Source of the DNA: Thioclava sp. ES.031
GTDB taxonomy: Bacteria > Pseudomonadota > Alphaproteobacteria > Rhodobacterales > Rhodobacteraceae
Reading direction: 5' to 3'
Assembly: GCF_002563775.1 (NCBI RefSeq)
Contig: NZ_PDJO01000001.1
Coordinates: forward strand, 1,064,001-1,128,000
DNA: 64,000 nt
Part shown: positions 27,156 to 36,113 of the stretch, in pieces
Numbering within the stretch: position 1 is the first letter of the stretch
How the letters are laid out: every line of letters begins with the position of its first letter
Position numbers and translations under genes: made by a program
The notes under the pieces: generated by a model
Told to the model about the DNA's origin: nothing
The model's database searches: none
The model's input: the letters and a program-made list of their open reading frames with translations, nothing else

Positions 27156-28030
27156 GCGTCCGCCTTTCTCAGCGCTTCACCGGCTGCCGTGGCCTGACCG
27201 AAGGCGAGGCGGCGGTTGATGCGGGCCAGCACGATCTCGGAGAGCTTGGTCATCACCAGATAGAAGACCAGCAGCACGAGGAAGTAATAGAGACGCCAGT
27301 CGGGATGCGGATAGGCGTAGATGCTCGACTTGGTCGCGCCGAGTTCGCGCGCCCAATAGACGATATCCTCGATGCCCAGCAGGAACAGCAGCGGCGTCGC
27401 CTTGATGAGGATCATCCAGAGGTTCGACAGGCCGGGGATCGCATAGGCCCACATCTGCGGGATCAGCACGCGACGGTTCACCTGCGCGCGGGTCATGCCA
27501 TAGGCTTCGGCGGTCTCCAGCTGGGCGCGCGGCACCGCCTGCATCGCGCCGAACAGCACATTGGCGGCGAAGGCGCCATAGACGATGGAGAAAGCCACCA
27601 CGGCCAGCGCGAAGCCATAGGCCTCGTGATAGAATTGCGGGGCCGTGCCGAGCGGGATTTTCGCCGCGGCACAGACGTGGAATTCGTTGCCCGTCCAGGC
27701 GGGGCCGGGATCGGAACAGACCGCGCGCGACTTCAGGTATTCAAGGCCCTGGTCCATCGCGATCGGCACGAAAAGAAAGAAGATGATATCGGGCACACCG
27801 CGCACCATCGCGATGTAGCCGCGTCCGAGAAGGCGCAGCGGGGCGGCGCTCGACCGGGCGGCCAAGGCTCCGCCGAAGCCGAAGATCAGCGCCACCGGCG
27901 CGGTCACGGCCAGCAGGATCAGCACGATGCCGAACGAGCCATAGAACATGATCTGCTTACCTGTGGTCAGGTAGCAGAGCAGCCAGCCAAGCCCGTGAAG
28001 GGCAGAGGGATCGGAACAGCTTTCGAACAT
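27152..28030 (-). CDS. Polar amino acid ABC transporter permease (HisQ type)
   Basis: A 292-residue inner-membrane subunit. The coupling loop AMQAVPRAQLETAEAYGMTRAQ and the preceding GAFAANVLFGA segment match HisQ-like permeases. A periplasmic insertion with several cysteines (AVCSDPGPAWTGNEFHVCAA) is less common and could be held by a disulfide. It pairs with the following permease to form the membrane channel. Confidence 0.93.
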   Translation of the reverse strand: MFESCSDPSALHGLGWLLCYLTTGKQIMFYGSFGIVLILLAVTAPVALIFGFGGALAARSSAAPLRLLGRGYIAMVRGVPDIIFFLFVPIAMDQGLEYLKSRAVCSDPGPAWTGNEFHVCAAAKIPLGTAPQFYHEAYGFALAVVAFSIVYGAFAANVLFGAMQAVPRAQLETAEAYGMTRAQVNRRVLIPQMWAYAIPGLSNLWMILIKATPLLFLLGIEDIVYWARELGATKSSIYAYPHPDWRLYYFLVLLVFYLVMTKLSEIVLARINRRLAFGQATAAGEALRKADA

Positions 28031-28085
28031 CGGACTTTCGGTCGGGACCGGAGCGGCTCATGCCGCCCCGGCCTCGTTTTCTGGA

Positions 28086-28808
28086 TCAGTTCTTGAAGGT
28101 CATGGCGTCGTCGCCGAAATACTTCTTGAGCAGTTCGTTGAGCGTGCCATCGGCTTTCAGCTTGGAAATGCCGTCGTTGAACTTGGCCTTCAGCTCGGTG
28201 TCGGACTTGCGCAGGCCGATGCCGATACCTTTGCCGAGCTGCACATCGTCGCCCACGAATTCCAGGTTGTCCTGGCCCGCGAAGGGCTTGAGCGCGTCCT
28301 TGTCGGCGAAGACCGCGTCGGCTTCGCCGTTCTTCACGGCCGCGATCGTGTCGTCGAGCGTGGCGTATTCGGCCAGCGTCGCGCCGGTTTCAGCGACATG
28401 GGCCGCCTGAATGGTGCCGGTCTGCGCCGCGATCACGCCGCCCTTGAGGTCCGCGCCCGGGTCCATCGCCATGTAGGACGAGGCTGCCGGCGGGTAATAG
28501 GCTTGGGTGAAGTCGATGGTCTTCTCACGCTCAGCGGTGATCGACATGCCAGCCATGATCGTGTCGTAGTTGCCGCTCAGCAGGTTCGGGATGATCGAAT
28601 CCCAGTCATTGGTGACCCAGGTGCAGTCGAGGCTCTCCATCTCGCACAGCTTGTCGCCGAGCTCGCGCTCGAAGCCCGCGACTTCACCGTTATCGTCGAT
28701 GAAGTTGTAGGGAGGGTAGGCGCCCTCGGTGCCCATGCGGACGGTCTGTGCCGCAGCGACGCCGGCCGAGAGGCCGAGGATGGCAGCGGTCAGGATCAGT
28801 TTTTTCAT
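28086..28808 (-). CDS. Periplasmic substrate-binding protein of the amino acid importer
   Basis: A 240-residue type II periplasmic binding protein with a signal peptide (MKKLILTAAILGLSAGVAAA). The opening RMGTEGAYPPYNFIDDNGEV and the AGMSITAEREKTIDFTQAYY block are characteristic of lysine/arginine/ornithine or histidine-binding proteins. Two cysteines (CEMESLDC) match the disulfide found in LAO-type binders. It lies 32 bases downstream of the ATPase gene. The ligand is probably a basic amino acid or related compound. Confidence 0.94.
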   Translation of the reverse strand: MKKLILTAAILGLSAGVAAAQTVRMGTEGAYPPYNFIDDNGEVAGFERELGDKLCEMESLDCTWVTNDWDSIIPNLLSGNYDTIMAGMSITAEREKTIDFTQAYYPPAASSYMAMDPGADLKGGVIAAQTGTIQAAHVAETGATLAEYATLDDTIAAVKNGEADAVFADKDALKPFAGQDNLEFVGDDVQLGKGIGIGLRKSDTELKAKFNDGISKLKADGTLNELLKKYFGDDAMTFKN

Positions 28809-28840
28809 TTTGGTTCCCCGTTGTTAATTCTTGGGTTGGT

Positions 28841-29635
28841 TCACGCCGGCGCGGTGGCCGACAGGAATTGTTGCAGGCGCGTCGATTTCGGCGCGCCGAA
28901 CAGAGCCTCTGGCGGGCCCTCTTCCTCGATCTTGCCCTGATGCAGAAAGACGACGTGGTCGGAGACGTCACGCGCCAGTCGCATATCGTGGGTGACGAGG
29001 ATCATGGTGCGGTGTTCGGCGGCGAGGTCCTTGATGACCTTCACCACCTCTTGCTGCAATTCCGGGTCGAGCGCCGAGGTGGGCTCGTCGAAGAGAAGCG
29101 CCTTGGGCTCCATGCACAGCGCCCGCGCGATCGCCGCGCGCTGCTGCTGGCCGCCCGACAGCTGCGCGGGCCAGGCGTCGCATTTGTCGCCGATGCCGAC
29201 CTTGTCGAGCAATTGGCGCGCCAGCGGTTCGACCTCTGCCTTGTCGCGGCCCAGCACCGTCACCGGCGCTTCCATCACATTCTGCAGGATTGTCATGTGG
29301 GCCCAGAGATTGAACTGCTGGAACACCATCGACAGGTTGGTGCGGAACCGGGTGACCTGCGCGCGGTCGGCAGGGCGACGATTGAGCCCCTCGCCACGCC
29401 AATGCACAGACTCGCCCTCGAAGATCACATCGCCCTTCTGGCTGTCTTCAAGCAGGTTGCAGCACCGCAAGAGGGTCGATTTGCCCGAGCCGGAGGAGCC
29501 GATCAACGACACCACATGGCCGCGCGGCGCGGTGATCGAGACGCCTTTTAGCACCTCGAGCGAGCCGTAGCTCTTGTAAAGGTCACGGATTTCGATGACG
29601 GGCGCGTCTTTGGGCGCAGGCTCGTTTCGGGTCAC
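28841..29635 (-). CDS. ABC transporter ATP-binding protein, polar amino acid type
   Basis: A 264-residue ATPase. Walker A is GSSGSGKST at residues 46-54, the signature is LSGGQQQR at 158-165, and Walker B is ALLFDEP at 178-184, with the D-loop SALDP following. The histidine of the switch is in LVTHDMRLA. The sequence is close to HisP-like proteins. It is the first gene of the five-gene importer-ligase operon on the minus strand, so the promoter should lie in 29636-29750. Confidence 0.95.
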   Translation of the reverse strand: MTRNEPAPKDAPVIEIRDLYKSYGSLEVLKGVSITAPRGHVVSLIGSSGSGKSTLLRCCNLLEDSQKGDVIFEGESVHWRGEGLNRRPADRAQVTRFRTNLSMVFQQFNLWAHMTILQNVMEAPVTVLGRDKAEVEPLARQLLDKVGIGDKCDAWPAQLSGGQQQRAAIARALCMEPKALLFDEPTSALDPELQQEVVKVIKDLAAEHRTMILVTHDMRLARDVSDHVVFLHQGKIEEEGPPEALFGAPKSTRLQQFLSATAPA

Positions 29636-29748
29636 GCAGGCAGCTTCTCTTTGTCCATCCGCGCAATCTGGCGCGATTTGACCGGTGAATGCAACTGCGT
29701 CTGCCCGGTTGACGATGGGGAAGGGGCCGAAATCACGAGCATCTGAGG

Positions 29749-29782
29749 AAAAAACAGGCGCGGAGCGGTCGCGCCCCGCGCC
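29749..29782 (-). terminator. Rho-independent terminator of the TerB-like gene
   Basis: On the minus strand a 7-bp stem (GGCGCGG with CCGCGCC, 12-base loop) is followed by TGTTTTTT. It sits 17 bases past the stop of the TerB-like gene. Confidence 0.75.
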
Positions 29783-29798
29783 GGGGTGCCCGTCGAAT

Positions 29799-30242
29799 TC
29801 AGGTGCGGCGGGCCTCGACGCGTTGCCGCGCCACCGCCGAATCGACGTCGTTAACGCCCAGAAGCTTCGCCGCGAGCCGGATCAACGCATCCTCATGGGC
29901 ATCGCGCACGCCATCGGCCAGCGCCACGTCCCACAGCGCCTCGATCACGCCGGTGCGGTCCTCATAGGCGACCTTGTCCTTCAGCGCGCGGGTGAAGCGG
30001 ACCGTGTCGGGCGCGCCCGCCTCGACCTCTTCGGCGCGCTTCCGCATCTCGGTCGCCTCGAAGCCCGAGAGCCCGTTGCGCTGCGCGAGAACCCGGTCGA
30101 TCCGGGTTTTCTCCTCTTCGGTATAGTTTTCATCCGACCGCGCGAGCCGCACCAGAAGTGCGCCAAGCGCCAATTCGCGATCGGCCCCCTCCATCGGATC
30201 GGGGGCGGGATCGTTGAGCATATCGAAGAGGCGTCCAAACAT
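29799..30242 (-). CDS. TerB family protein
   Basis: A 147-residue all-helical cytoplasmic protein. The TerB/DjlA-like pattern is visible as two related halves, LALGALLVRLARSDENYTEEE and IEALWDVALADGVRDAHEDALI, each with acidic residues that could bind metal. TerB proteins occur in tellurite and envelope stress modules. The ATG at 30242 gives the usual N-terminus (MFGRLFDML); an ATG six bases upstream is also possible, and neither has a strong ribosome binding site. The gene stands alone. Confidence 0.85.
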   Translation of the reverse strand: MFGRLFDMLNDPAPDPMEGADRELALGALLVRLARSDENYTEEEKTRIDRVLAQRNGLSGFEATEMRKRAEEVEAGAPDTVRFTRALKDKVAYEDRTGVIEALWDVALADGVRDAHEDALIRLAAKLLGVNDVDSAVARQRVEARRT

Positions 30243-30314
30243 AGGCATAGAGATAAGCGATGCGCGGCGCAGGGCAAGTCACGGATGCGAAAGCCCTGCG
30301 CGCGTGTCTCGCTT

Positions 30315-31346
30315 TTAGCCGACTTTCACGACCATCTTGCCGAAATTTCGGCCCTCCAGCAGGTCATAGAGCCCCTGCGGCGCGGCCTCGAGGCCCTCCA
30401 CCACCTGCTCCTTGTACTGAACCTTGCCCTCTTTCAGCCAGCCGGTCATCGCTTCGGAGAATTCCTGATAAAGCTCGATCGGGAAGCTGTCGAAGATGAT
30501 GAAACCCTGCACCTTCACCTTCATGCGCAGGATCGTCGAGAGGATCTGCGGGCCGTGATCGGGCCCCTCGGGAAGGCCTTGCAGGTTATACCACGCGACC
30601 ATTCCGCAGACCGGCATCCGCGCAAAGGGGTTGAGAATCGGCAGCACGCCGTAGAGCACCTTGCCGCCGACATTCTCGAAATAGACGTCGATCCCGTCGG
30701 GGCAGGCCGCGGCCAGTTGCTCGGCGAAATCGTCCGCGCGGTGGTCGATGCAAGCGTCAAACCCCAGCGTGTCGGTGACATGGGCGCATTTCTCGGCCCC
30801 GCCCGCGACGCCGACGACGCGGCAGCCCTTGATCTTGGCGATCTGGCCCACCGTCGCGCCCACCGGCCCGGAGGCGGCGGCAACCACGACCGTCTCGCCC
30901 GGTTTCGGCTCGCCGATTTTCAGCAGGCCCGCATAGGCCGTGTAGCCCGGCATCCCAAGGATGCCCAAGGCCCAGCTCGGGTTCTCCGGCTCCGGCCCGA
31001 GATTGAGCACCTGCGTGCCGTCCGAGACGAAGAAGTCCTGCCAGCCCGAGGGCGAAAGCACATAGTCGCCCTTCGAGAAGCCCGCGACATCGCTCTCCAT
31101 GACCTCGGCCACGACCTGACCGGTCATCACGCCGCCGATCTCGACCGGGGTCGCGTAGGATTTCGCATCCGACATCCGCCCGCGCATATAGGGGTCGAGC
31201 GACAGATAGACGGTGCGCAGCAGCATCTGGCCCTTGCCCGCCTGCGGCACGGCCTCGGTCTCGAGCTTCAGCGTGTTCTCGTTCGGCGCGCCTTTCGGGC
31301 GTTCGGCGAGGATGATCTTGCGGTTGGTGTCGGTCGTCTGTGCCAT
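30315..31346 (-). CDS. NADPH-dependent alkenal/quinone reductase, CurA type
   Basis: A 343-residue zinc-free medium-chain reductase of the CurA/leukotriene B4 dehydrogenase group. The N-terminal block LSLDPYMRGRM, the MPGYTAYAGL segment and the nucleotide motif ASGPVGATVGQIAKIKG identify it, and VYFENVGG is typical. It reduces activated double bonds in aldehydes or ketones with NADPH, often in detoxification. A CAGGAGG ribosome binding site sets the ATG at 31346. No zinc ligands are present, as expected. Confidence 0.94.
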   Translation of the reverse strand: MAQTTDTNRKIILAERPKGAPNENTLKLETEAVPQAGKGQMLLRTVYLSLDPYMRGRMSDAKSYATPVEIGGVMTGQVVAEVMESDVAGFSKGDYVLSPSGWQDFFVSDGTQVLNLGPEPENPSWALGILGMPGYTAYAGLLKIGEPKPGETVVVAAASGPVGATVGQIAKIKGCRVVGVAGGAEKCAHVTDTLGFDACIDHRADDFAEQLAAACPDGIDVYFENVGGKVLYGVLPILNPFARMPVCGMVAWYNLQGLPEGPDHGPQILSTILRMKVKVQGFIIFDSFPIELYQEFSEAMTGWLKEGKVQYKEQVVEGLEAAPQGLYDLLEGRNFGKMVVKVG

Positions 31347-31396
31347 GAAAGCCTCCTGTTTGAAGGGCCAGCTAGCACGCGGTTCGCGCAGGGAAA

Positions 31397-31528
31397 GGGG
31401 GCCAGCCCCCTCGGGCTTCGCCCTCACCCCCGGGATATTTCGACAAGAGCGAAGACAGGCACGGACCGCGCCTTCGCTCTTGCGAAATATCCCGGGGTGA
31501 ATGCCGTAAGGCAGAGGGGCAGCGCCCC
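31397..31528. repeat. Dispersed AAATATCCCGGGG element, locus B (inverted pair)
   Basis: Two copies face each other. Left copy, minus orientation: hairpin 2 at 31397-31410, hairpin 1 at 31413-31423, core at 31428-31440. Right copy, plus orientation: core at 31485-31497, hairpin 1 (GCC-gtaa-GGC) at 31503-31512, hairpin 2 at 31516-31528. The inner flanks CAAGAGCGAAG and CTTCGCTCTTG are perfect complements. The right copy touches the hisE stop codon, and the left copy lies 50 bases before the reductase start. Confidence 0.9.
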
Positions 31529-31840
31529 TTAGCTGCGGGCCGCTTTCTCGGAAATGCCGGACGTCCCTTCGCGGCGCTCCAGCTCGGCCAGCACATCGGC
31601 CAGCTTCACGTCGCGTGCCGCCAGCATCACCAAGAGGTGATAGAGCACATCCGCCGCCTCATAGGTCAGGTTCTCGCGGTCGTTCTTCGCCGCGGCGATG
31701 ATCGCTTCCACCGCTTCCTCACCGAATTTCTCGGCGCATTTCTCCGGGCCCTTGGCCAGCAGTTTCGCGGTCCACGAGGTGTCGGGATCGGCGCCCTTGC
31801 GGCTCTCGATGGTCGCGGCGAGTTGGTCCAGAATGCTCAT
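31529..31840 (-). CDS. hisE: Phosphoribosyl-ATP pyrophosphatase
   Basis: A 103-residue MazG-fold enzyme for the second step of histidine synthesis, hydrolysing phosphoribosyl-ATP to phosphoribosyl-AMP. The acidic metal-binding motif [15 protein letters not shown] and the later [14 protein letters not shown] segment are both present and of normal spacing. The start overlaps the hisF stop (ATGA). The TAA stop is immediately followed by hairpin 2 of a dispersed element. Confidence 0.97.
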   Translation of the reverse strand: MSILDQLAATIESRKGADPDTSWTAKLLAKGPEKCAEKFGEEAVEAIIAAAKNDRENLTYEAADVLYHLLVMLAARDVKLADVLAELERREGTSGISEKAARS

Positions 31841-32598
31841 TGCAGCCTCATCGGAATGCCCGCGGCGGCCATATGCTCCTTGGCCTCGCGGATCGTGTAT
31901 TCGCCGAAGTGGAAGATCGAGGCGGCGAGCACGGCCGAAGCCCCGCCCTTGGTCACGCCTTCCACGAGATGATCGAGATTGCCGACGCCGCCGGAGGCGA
32001 TCACCGGCACGTCGACGGCGTCCGAGATCGCCTTCGTCAGCTCCAGATTAAAGCCCGAACGCGTGCCGTCGCGATCCATTGAGGTCAGCAGGATTTCCCC
32101 CGCGCCCTTCGCAGTCACGGTGCGCGCGAATTCCACCGCGTCGATCCCGGTGGATTTGCGCCCGCCATGGGTGAAGATCTCCCAGCGGCCCGGCTCCACT
32201 GTCTTGGCGTCGATCGCACAGACGATGCACTGGCTGCCGAAGCGGTCGGCGGCCTCGGTGATGACGTTCGGATCGGCCACGGCGGCGGAGTTGAACGAGA
32301 CCTTGTCGGCGCCCGCCAGCAGCAATGCGCGCACGTCCTCATGGGTGCGCACACCGCCGCCCACGGTGAGCGGCATGAAACATTGCTCGGCGGTGCGGGT
32401 CACCAGATCGAACATCGTGCCGCGGTTCTCATGCGTCGCGTGGATGTCGAGGAAACACAGCTCGTCGGCGCCGGCTGCGTCATAGGCCTTGGCGGCCTCG
32501 ACCGGGTCACCCGCGTCGATCAGGTTCACGAAATTGACGCCTTTCACGACGCGGCCATCGGCGACGTCGAGACAGGGAATGATGCGGGTCTTCAGCAT
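31837..32598 (-). CDS. hisF: Imidazole glycerol phosphate synthase cyclase subunit
   Basis: A 253-residue TIM barrel that, with HisH, forms imidazole glycerol phosphate and AICAR. The catalytic aspartates are Asp11 ([11 protein letters not shown]) and Asp130 (VCAIDAKTV); the phosphate loops [11 protein letters not shown] and [11 protein letters not shown] are intact. Its partner hisH lies about 16 kb away at 48935, so the usual contiguous hisBHAFE order is split here. It is coupled to hisE. Confidence 0.98.
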   Translation of the reverse strand: MLKTRIIPCLDVADGRVVKGVNFVNLIDAGDPVEAAKAYDAAGADELCFLDIHATHENRGTMFDLVTRTAEQCFMPLTVGGGVRTHEDVRALLLAGADKVSFNSAAVADPNVITEAADRFGSQCIVCAIDAKTVEPGRWEIFTHGGRKSTGIDAVEFARTVTAKGAGEILLTSMDRDGTRSGFNLELTKAISDAVDVPVIASGGVGNLDHLVEGVTKGGASAVLAASIFHFGEYTIREAKEHMAAAGIPMRLQ

Positions 32599-32660
32599 GG
32601 GCGGCGCTCCTTTGGCGCTTTCATAACGCGCAGGTGCCGCGAGGCAAAGGGGCAGAGTGC

Positions 32661-33608
32661 TCAGACCGGCTCGACCGGGCAATGCGGCAGAAGGCGGCGC
32701 ACCATCGCGGCCGAACACAGATCGGTCGCAGGTGTGGTCACGGCCGCCGCCGCGCCCGCAGCGCCTTGCTGCAACGCCTCGGGGAAGGGTTTGCCGCGGG
32801 CCAGCGCCAAGGTGAAGGCGGCCACGAAACTGTCGCCCGCGCCCACTTTCGACACCACGTCGACCTTCGGGGCCACGGCGAACCAGCGCGCGTCCTTGGT
32901 GGCCAAGACATTACCGTCCGAGCCGCGCGCGACGATCACCGCATGCGCCAATCCGCGCCGCACGAGGCTTTGCGCGAAATCGGCGCTGTCGCTGCGCTCG
33001 TGCAGTGTGCGGCCCGCGAGCTCCTCGGCTTCCAGCTCGTCCATCCGCAGCACGTCCGCAGGTTGCGCCTTGCGTTCCATCAGCTGGTGCAGCGCCCCGC
33101 CGGACGTGTCGAGAAAAAGCCGCGCCTTGGTCCGCGCCATCTTCGTCGCCAGACGCGCGGGGAAATCTTCGGGCACGCCGGGAGGTTGCGAGCCCGACAG
33201 AACCACGATCCCATCTTCGGGCGCTGCCCGCGCGATCCGGCTGAGCGCCTTCGCGACATCACGCGCGCCCCAGTCCGGCCCCGGCATCACGAAGCGATAT
33301 TGCGCGCCCGTGCTCTGGTCGGTGGCGGTCAGGCTCATCCGCGTCTCGCCCGGCGCGGGGAAGGGGAAGACGGCGATCCCGGCCTCGGCCAAAAGCCGCA
33401 TCACCCGGTCGCCGGTGGTCCCGCCAAGGGCCACGAAAGCCGTGGAGTTGCCCCCCAGAGCGGCGATCGCGCGGCTGACATTCAACCCGCCGCCGCCCGG
33501 ATCCGTGAGCGGCCGCGTGCAGCGCAGCTTGCGCTCGGGGGCGACCTCGGGGGTCTCGATCGACAGATCGACCGTCGGGTTGAGCGTGATCGTGAGGATC
33601 GAGGTCAT
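32661..33608 (-). CDS. pfkB: 1-phosphofructokinase family hexose kinase (PfkB type)
   Basis: A 315-residue PfkB family kinase. The N-terminal [12 protein letters not shown], the substrate segment [13 protein letters not shown] and the C-terminal [12 protein letters not shown] with the catalytic aspartate place it with 6-phosphofructokinase 2, 1-phosphofructokinase and tagatose-6-phosphate kinases. The exact substrate (fructose-6-phosphate, fructose-1-phosphate or tagatose-6-phosphate) is not certain; the gene symbol is used for the family. It stands 62 bases upstream of hisF on the same strand, with no functional link. Confidence 0.85.
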   Translation of the reverse strand: MTSILTITLNPTVDLSIETPEVAPERKLRCTRPLTDPGGGGLNVSRAIAALGGNSTAFVALGGTTGDRVMRLLAEAGIAVFPFPAPGETRMSLTATDQSTGAQYRFVMPGPDWGARDVAKALSRIARAAPEDGIVVLSGSQPPGVPEDFPARLATKMARTKARLFLDTSGGALHQLMERKAQPADVLRMDELEAEELAGRTLHERSDSADFAQSLVRRGLAHAVIVARGSDGNVLATKDARWFAVAPKVDVVSKVGAGDSFVAAFTLALARGKPFPEALQQGAAGAAAAVTTPATDLCSAAMVRRLLPHCPVEPV

Positions 33609-33724
33609 CGCGTCTCCTTTTGGCCCAGAGCCCGACTTTGCGGCGCGGAGCTCGCGCCTGTCAACGCAGTGTTAAGGGATGGTGCGCTATGACCTCACCC
33701 GTGCTGTTTCAAAGGAGTGTGAGG

Positions 33725-33934
33725 ATGGTCCCGGGTGCCGATGATCCGCGATGGAAGCGGGTTTTGACGAGTCAGAGCGATTTGAGTGCAGCGTCGCTGG
33801 CGACGAAGATTTTGATTGCGCGCCTGCGTCGCGAGGTGGCCGCGCGCCCGGCCTCGCTTGGCGAGAAGATCGCGGAGCTGCGTGAGTTCGTGACGAAAAA
33901 TGCTTTTGCCGCCGGCGATGTCGCGGCGTTCTAG
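33725..33934 (+). CDS. Small hypothetical protein, 69 residues
   Basis: A 69-residue basic protein starting MVPGADDPRWKRVL, with one long helix in the middle (LATKILIARLRREVAARP) and a second later. An AAGGAG site seven bases upstream supports the ATG at 33725; an earlier ATG at 33689 lacks such a site. It is followed after 19 bases by a 332-residue gene of the same direction. I do not recognise the family. No cysteines, signal peptide or membrane helix. The pair probably forms a unit. Confidence 0.65.
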   Translation: MVPGADDPRWKRVLTSQSDLSAASLATKILIARLRREVAARPASLGEKIAELREFVTKNAFAAGDVAAF

Positions 33935-33953
33935 GCTTGAGAGGGGATCCGGG

Positions 33954-34952
33954 ATGAAAAATGAGATGTTGAGCGTGGCCGAGGCCGCCGCGCGGATCGA
34001 GGCGGGTGACGTCATGGTCGTGGCGGGGGACGAGGCGCTTCTGGCGCAGCTCCCGAGCGGCAAATGGATCGGCGGCACCACCGTTTATTTCGTCACCGAA
34101 GAGGGCGGGGCGGTCGTGCGCGACAAGCTGTTCTGCACCCGGTTCGAGCGGGCGACGGGCGCGGTGCCGCGATGGATCGACGTGGGCGATCTGCCGAAGA
34201 TTTCCGAAGGCTACGCCGAGAATGGCTTCACCATGATCATGATCCCCGCCTTCTCGGTGGCGCATTCCGACTTCGCGGTGGAGGGGCAGGGCTATCCCGG
34301 TCTCTTCGATCAGCCGCTGGCGGGCTGGATCACCGGCGTGCATCTCGACGAGCTGGGCAAACGCGCGCCGAAGGTGTTCGACGGCGCGACGGGCGTGTCG
34401 CATGACGAAGGGGCGGTGCTGCTGCATGTCGCGCTGCCCGATGGCGTCGCGGCCGATCTCGACATCCTCAATATCTTCGCCCAAGGCGAGGCTGAGGCGT
34501 TGACCTTCACCTTCCCGAAGGCAGGGTTCGAAGCCGAGACGGTGATGGTCGAGGGGCAAGAGGTCAATCTCGCTCGCTACATCGCCGAGCATGAGCTCGA
34601 CACGCGCCTGCCGCTGGTCGCAAATTACGCAGGCACGCTCGTCAACGTCTCGATCCAGGAGGTCGATGCCGAGGCCGGCAAGGTGAAATTCTACGCCCCC
34701 GTTGTCGAAGGGGTCGAATACCGTCTGGCGCAGGCGCTGGGCTCCTACGCGCAGGCCTTCGCTGAAGGCGCGGGGGGCAAAGGCGCCAACGAATATTCGT
34801 GCAACTGTATCCTGAACTATCTCTATGGCGAGCTGGAAGGACAGCGGACCGGCGGCTTCACCGGCCCCGTCACGTTCGGCGAGATCGCCTATATCCTGCT
34901 CAACCAGACCCTCGTGCGCATGGAGCTTCATGAGGGCGATGCCGCCGCCTGA
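33954..34952 (+). CDS. Unrecognised protein with FIST-like C-terminal pattern
   Basis: A 332-residue soluble protein with a GAGGGG ribosome binding site. I cannot assign a named family with certainty. The C-terminal run SCNCILNYLYGELEG, then GGFTGPVTFGEIAY, then NQTLVRMEL, follows the order seen at the end of FIST domains (small-ligand sensors), and the start (AAARIEAGDVMVVAGDEALL) fits a FIST N-terminal strand-helix layout. No output domain such as a kinase or cyclase is attached. It follows a 69-residue gene and probably works with it. Confidence 0.7.
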   Translation: MKNEMLSVAEAAARIEAGDVMVVAGDEALLAQLPSGKWIGGTTVYFVTEEGGAVVRDKLFCTRFERATGAVPRWIDVGDLPKISEGYAENGFTMIMIPAFSVAHSDFAVEGQGYPGLFDQPLAGWITGVHLDELGKRAPKVFDGATGVSHDEGAVLLHVALPDGVAADLDILNIFAQGEAEALTFTFPKAGFEAETVMVEGQEVNLARYIAEHELDTRLPLVANYAGTLVNVSIQEVDAEAGKVKFYAPVVEGVEYRLAQALGSYAQAFAEGAGGKGANEYSCNCILNYLYGELEGQRTGGFTGPVTFGEIAYILLNQTLVRMELHEGDAAA

Positions 34953-35015
34953 CGGGTGGGGCGCAGCCAGTCGTGGCCCTTAGAGTCGTGCCCTCTCTGA
35001 GCGGGATGACATAGC

Positions 35016-35042
35016 AAAAGCGCGCGCCGGTTGGGCGCGCGC
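35016..35042 (-). terminator. Rho-independent terminator of the MBL hydrolase gene
   Basis: A perfect 9-bp stem, GCGCGCGCC at 35020-35028 and GGCGCGCGC at 35034-35042, with a five-base loop. On the minus strand it is followed by TTTTGC. It lies 41 bases past the hydrolase stop codon and may also stop transcripts from the converging FIST-like gene poorly. Confidence 0.7.
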
Positions 35043-35083
35043 CTGAAACTCTCCGCGCGAGTTAGACCCGCACGCATCACGGA

Positions 35084-36016
35084 TCAGACGTTGAGCTGAT
35101 AGGTGATCGGATGGAAGTGGAAGCCGGTGTCCAGCGCCTCGAGATGGCCGACGCCGGGGAAGGGCATGTGATAGCCGATGAAGGCCAGCTTGTCGGCGGC
35201 GACACGGCCCAGAAGCTCTTTGCGGGTCTTCGCGGCCATCTCCTTGTCCATGTCGTATTTCACTTCCCAATCGGGACGCTGAAGCGACCAGACATAGTGG
35301 TTCGACGTATCGGCGGCGAGCATCAGCCCCTTGCCACCCGACTCCACCATGAAGGCCATATGGCCCGGCGTGTGGCCGAAGGCCTCGACCGCCGAGATGC
35401 CGGAGACGACCGAATCGCCGCCCTTGAGGTAGCTCATCTTCTCGGCCAGCGGACGGACCTTGGCCTCGAACGTGTCGTTGCCCGCATTCGACCAGTGGTC
35501 GAATTCTTTCTGCCCGGTGATATAGGCGGCATTGGCGAAGGTCTCTCCGCCATCGCCCATCAGCCCGCCGATGTGGTCGCCATGCATATGGGTGATCACG
35601 ACATGGGTGATCTCCTCGGGCGCGTGCCCGGCTGAAGCAAGCGCCGAGGTGATGCCATCGGGCGACAGGCCGGTGTCGAAGAGGATTTTCTCCGACCCGG
35701 TCTCGATCAGCGTGGGGGTGAAGAAATTCAGCGATTTGTCGGCGGGAATATAGGCGGCTTCCGAGACGGCCGCGAAGTCCTCGGGGCTGGCATTCATGCC
35801 GAAGATCGTCTGCGGGTTTTCCAGTTCGCGCGATCCGGCGAGCAGCGTGGTGATCGTCAGGTCGCCCATCTGCATCCGACGATAGCGCGGGATCGCGGGC
35901 GGGGCTTCGTTCGAACTTTGCGCGGCGGCGCCGGTCCCGGTCAGAAGCGCGGGGGCGGCGGGCAGGAAAGCGGCGGTTTTCAGGGCAGTACGGCGGGTCA
36001 TGAAGGTCCTGGTCAT
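35084..36016 (-). CDS. Exported MBL-fold metallohydrolase
   Basis: A 310-residue metallo-beta-lactamase fold protein with a twin-arginine-like leader (MTRRTALKTAAFL followed by an Ala/Leu core ending GTGAAAQ). The metal motif THMHGDHIGG is complete, and further ligands lie in GHTPGHMAF, MLAADTSNH and IGYHMPFPGVGH. Such exported MBL proteins include quorum-quenching lactonase-like and other hydrolases; the substrate here is unknown. GAGGGAGAG precedes the ATG at 36016. Confidence 0.9.
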   Translation of the reverse strand: MTRTFMTRRTALKTAAFLPAAPALLTGTGAAAQSSNEAPPAIPRYRRMQMGDLTITTLLAGSRELENPQTIFGMNASPEDFAAVSEAAYIPADKSLNFFTPTLIETGSEKILFDTGLSPDGITSALASAGHAPEEITHVVITHMHGDHIGGLMGDGGETFANAAYITGQKEFDHWSNAGNDTFEAKVRPLAEKMSYLKGGDSVVSGISAVEAFGHTPGHMAFMVESGGKGLMLAADTSNHYVWSLQRPDWEVKYDMDKEMAAKTRKELLGRVAADKLAFIGYHMPFPGVGHLEALDTGFHFHPITYQLNV

Positions 36017-36113
36017 CGGGTCTCTCCCTCTCGATGGTTGATCTTCGCAGGTCGAAGTCTAGCGCATCGCGCCGCTTCCACTAAGTCGTGAACGTTGCGT
36101 GAGCCGCTTCGGT

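Noticed and set aside
31397..31528. Inverted pair of the dispersed element read as a small insertion sequence or MITE
   Set aside because: No transposase, no direct target duplication at the ends, and a single unpaired copy exists at locus A; treated as a REP-like element instead.
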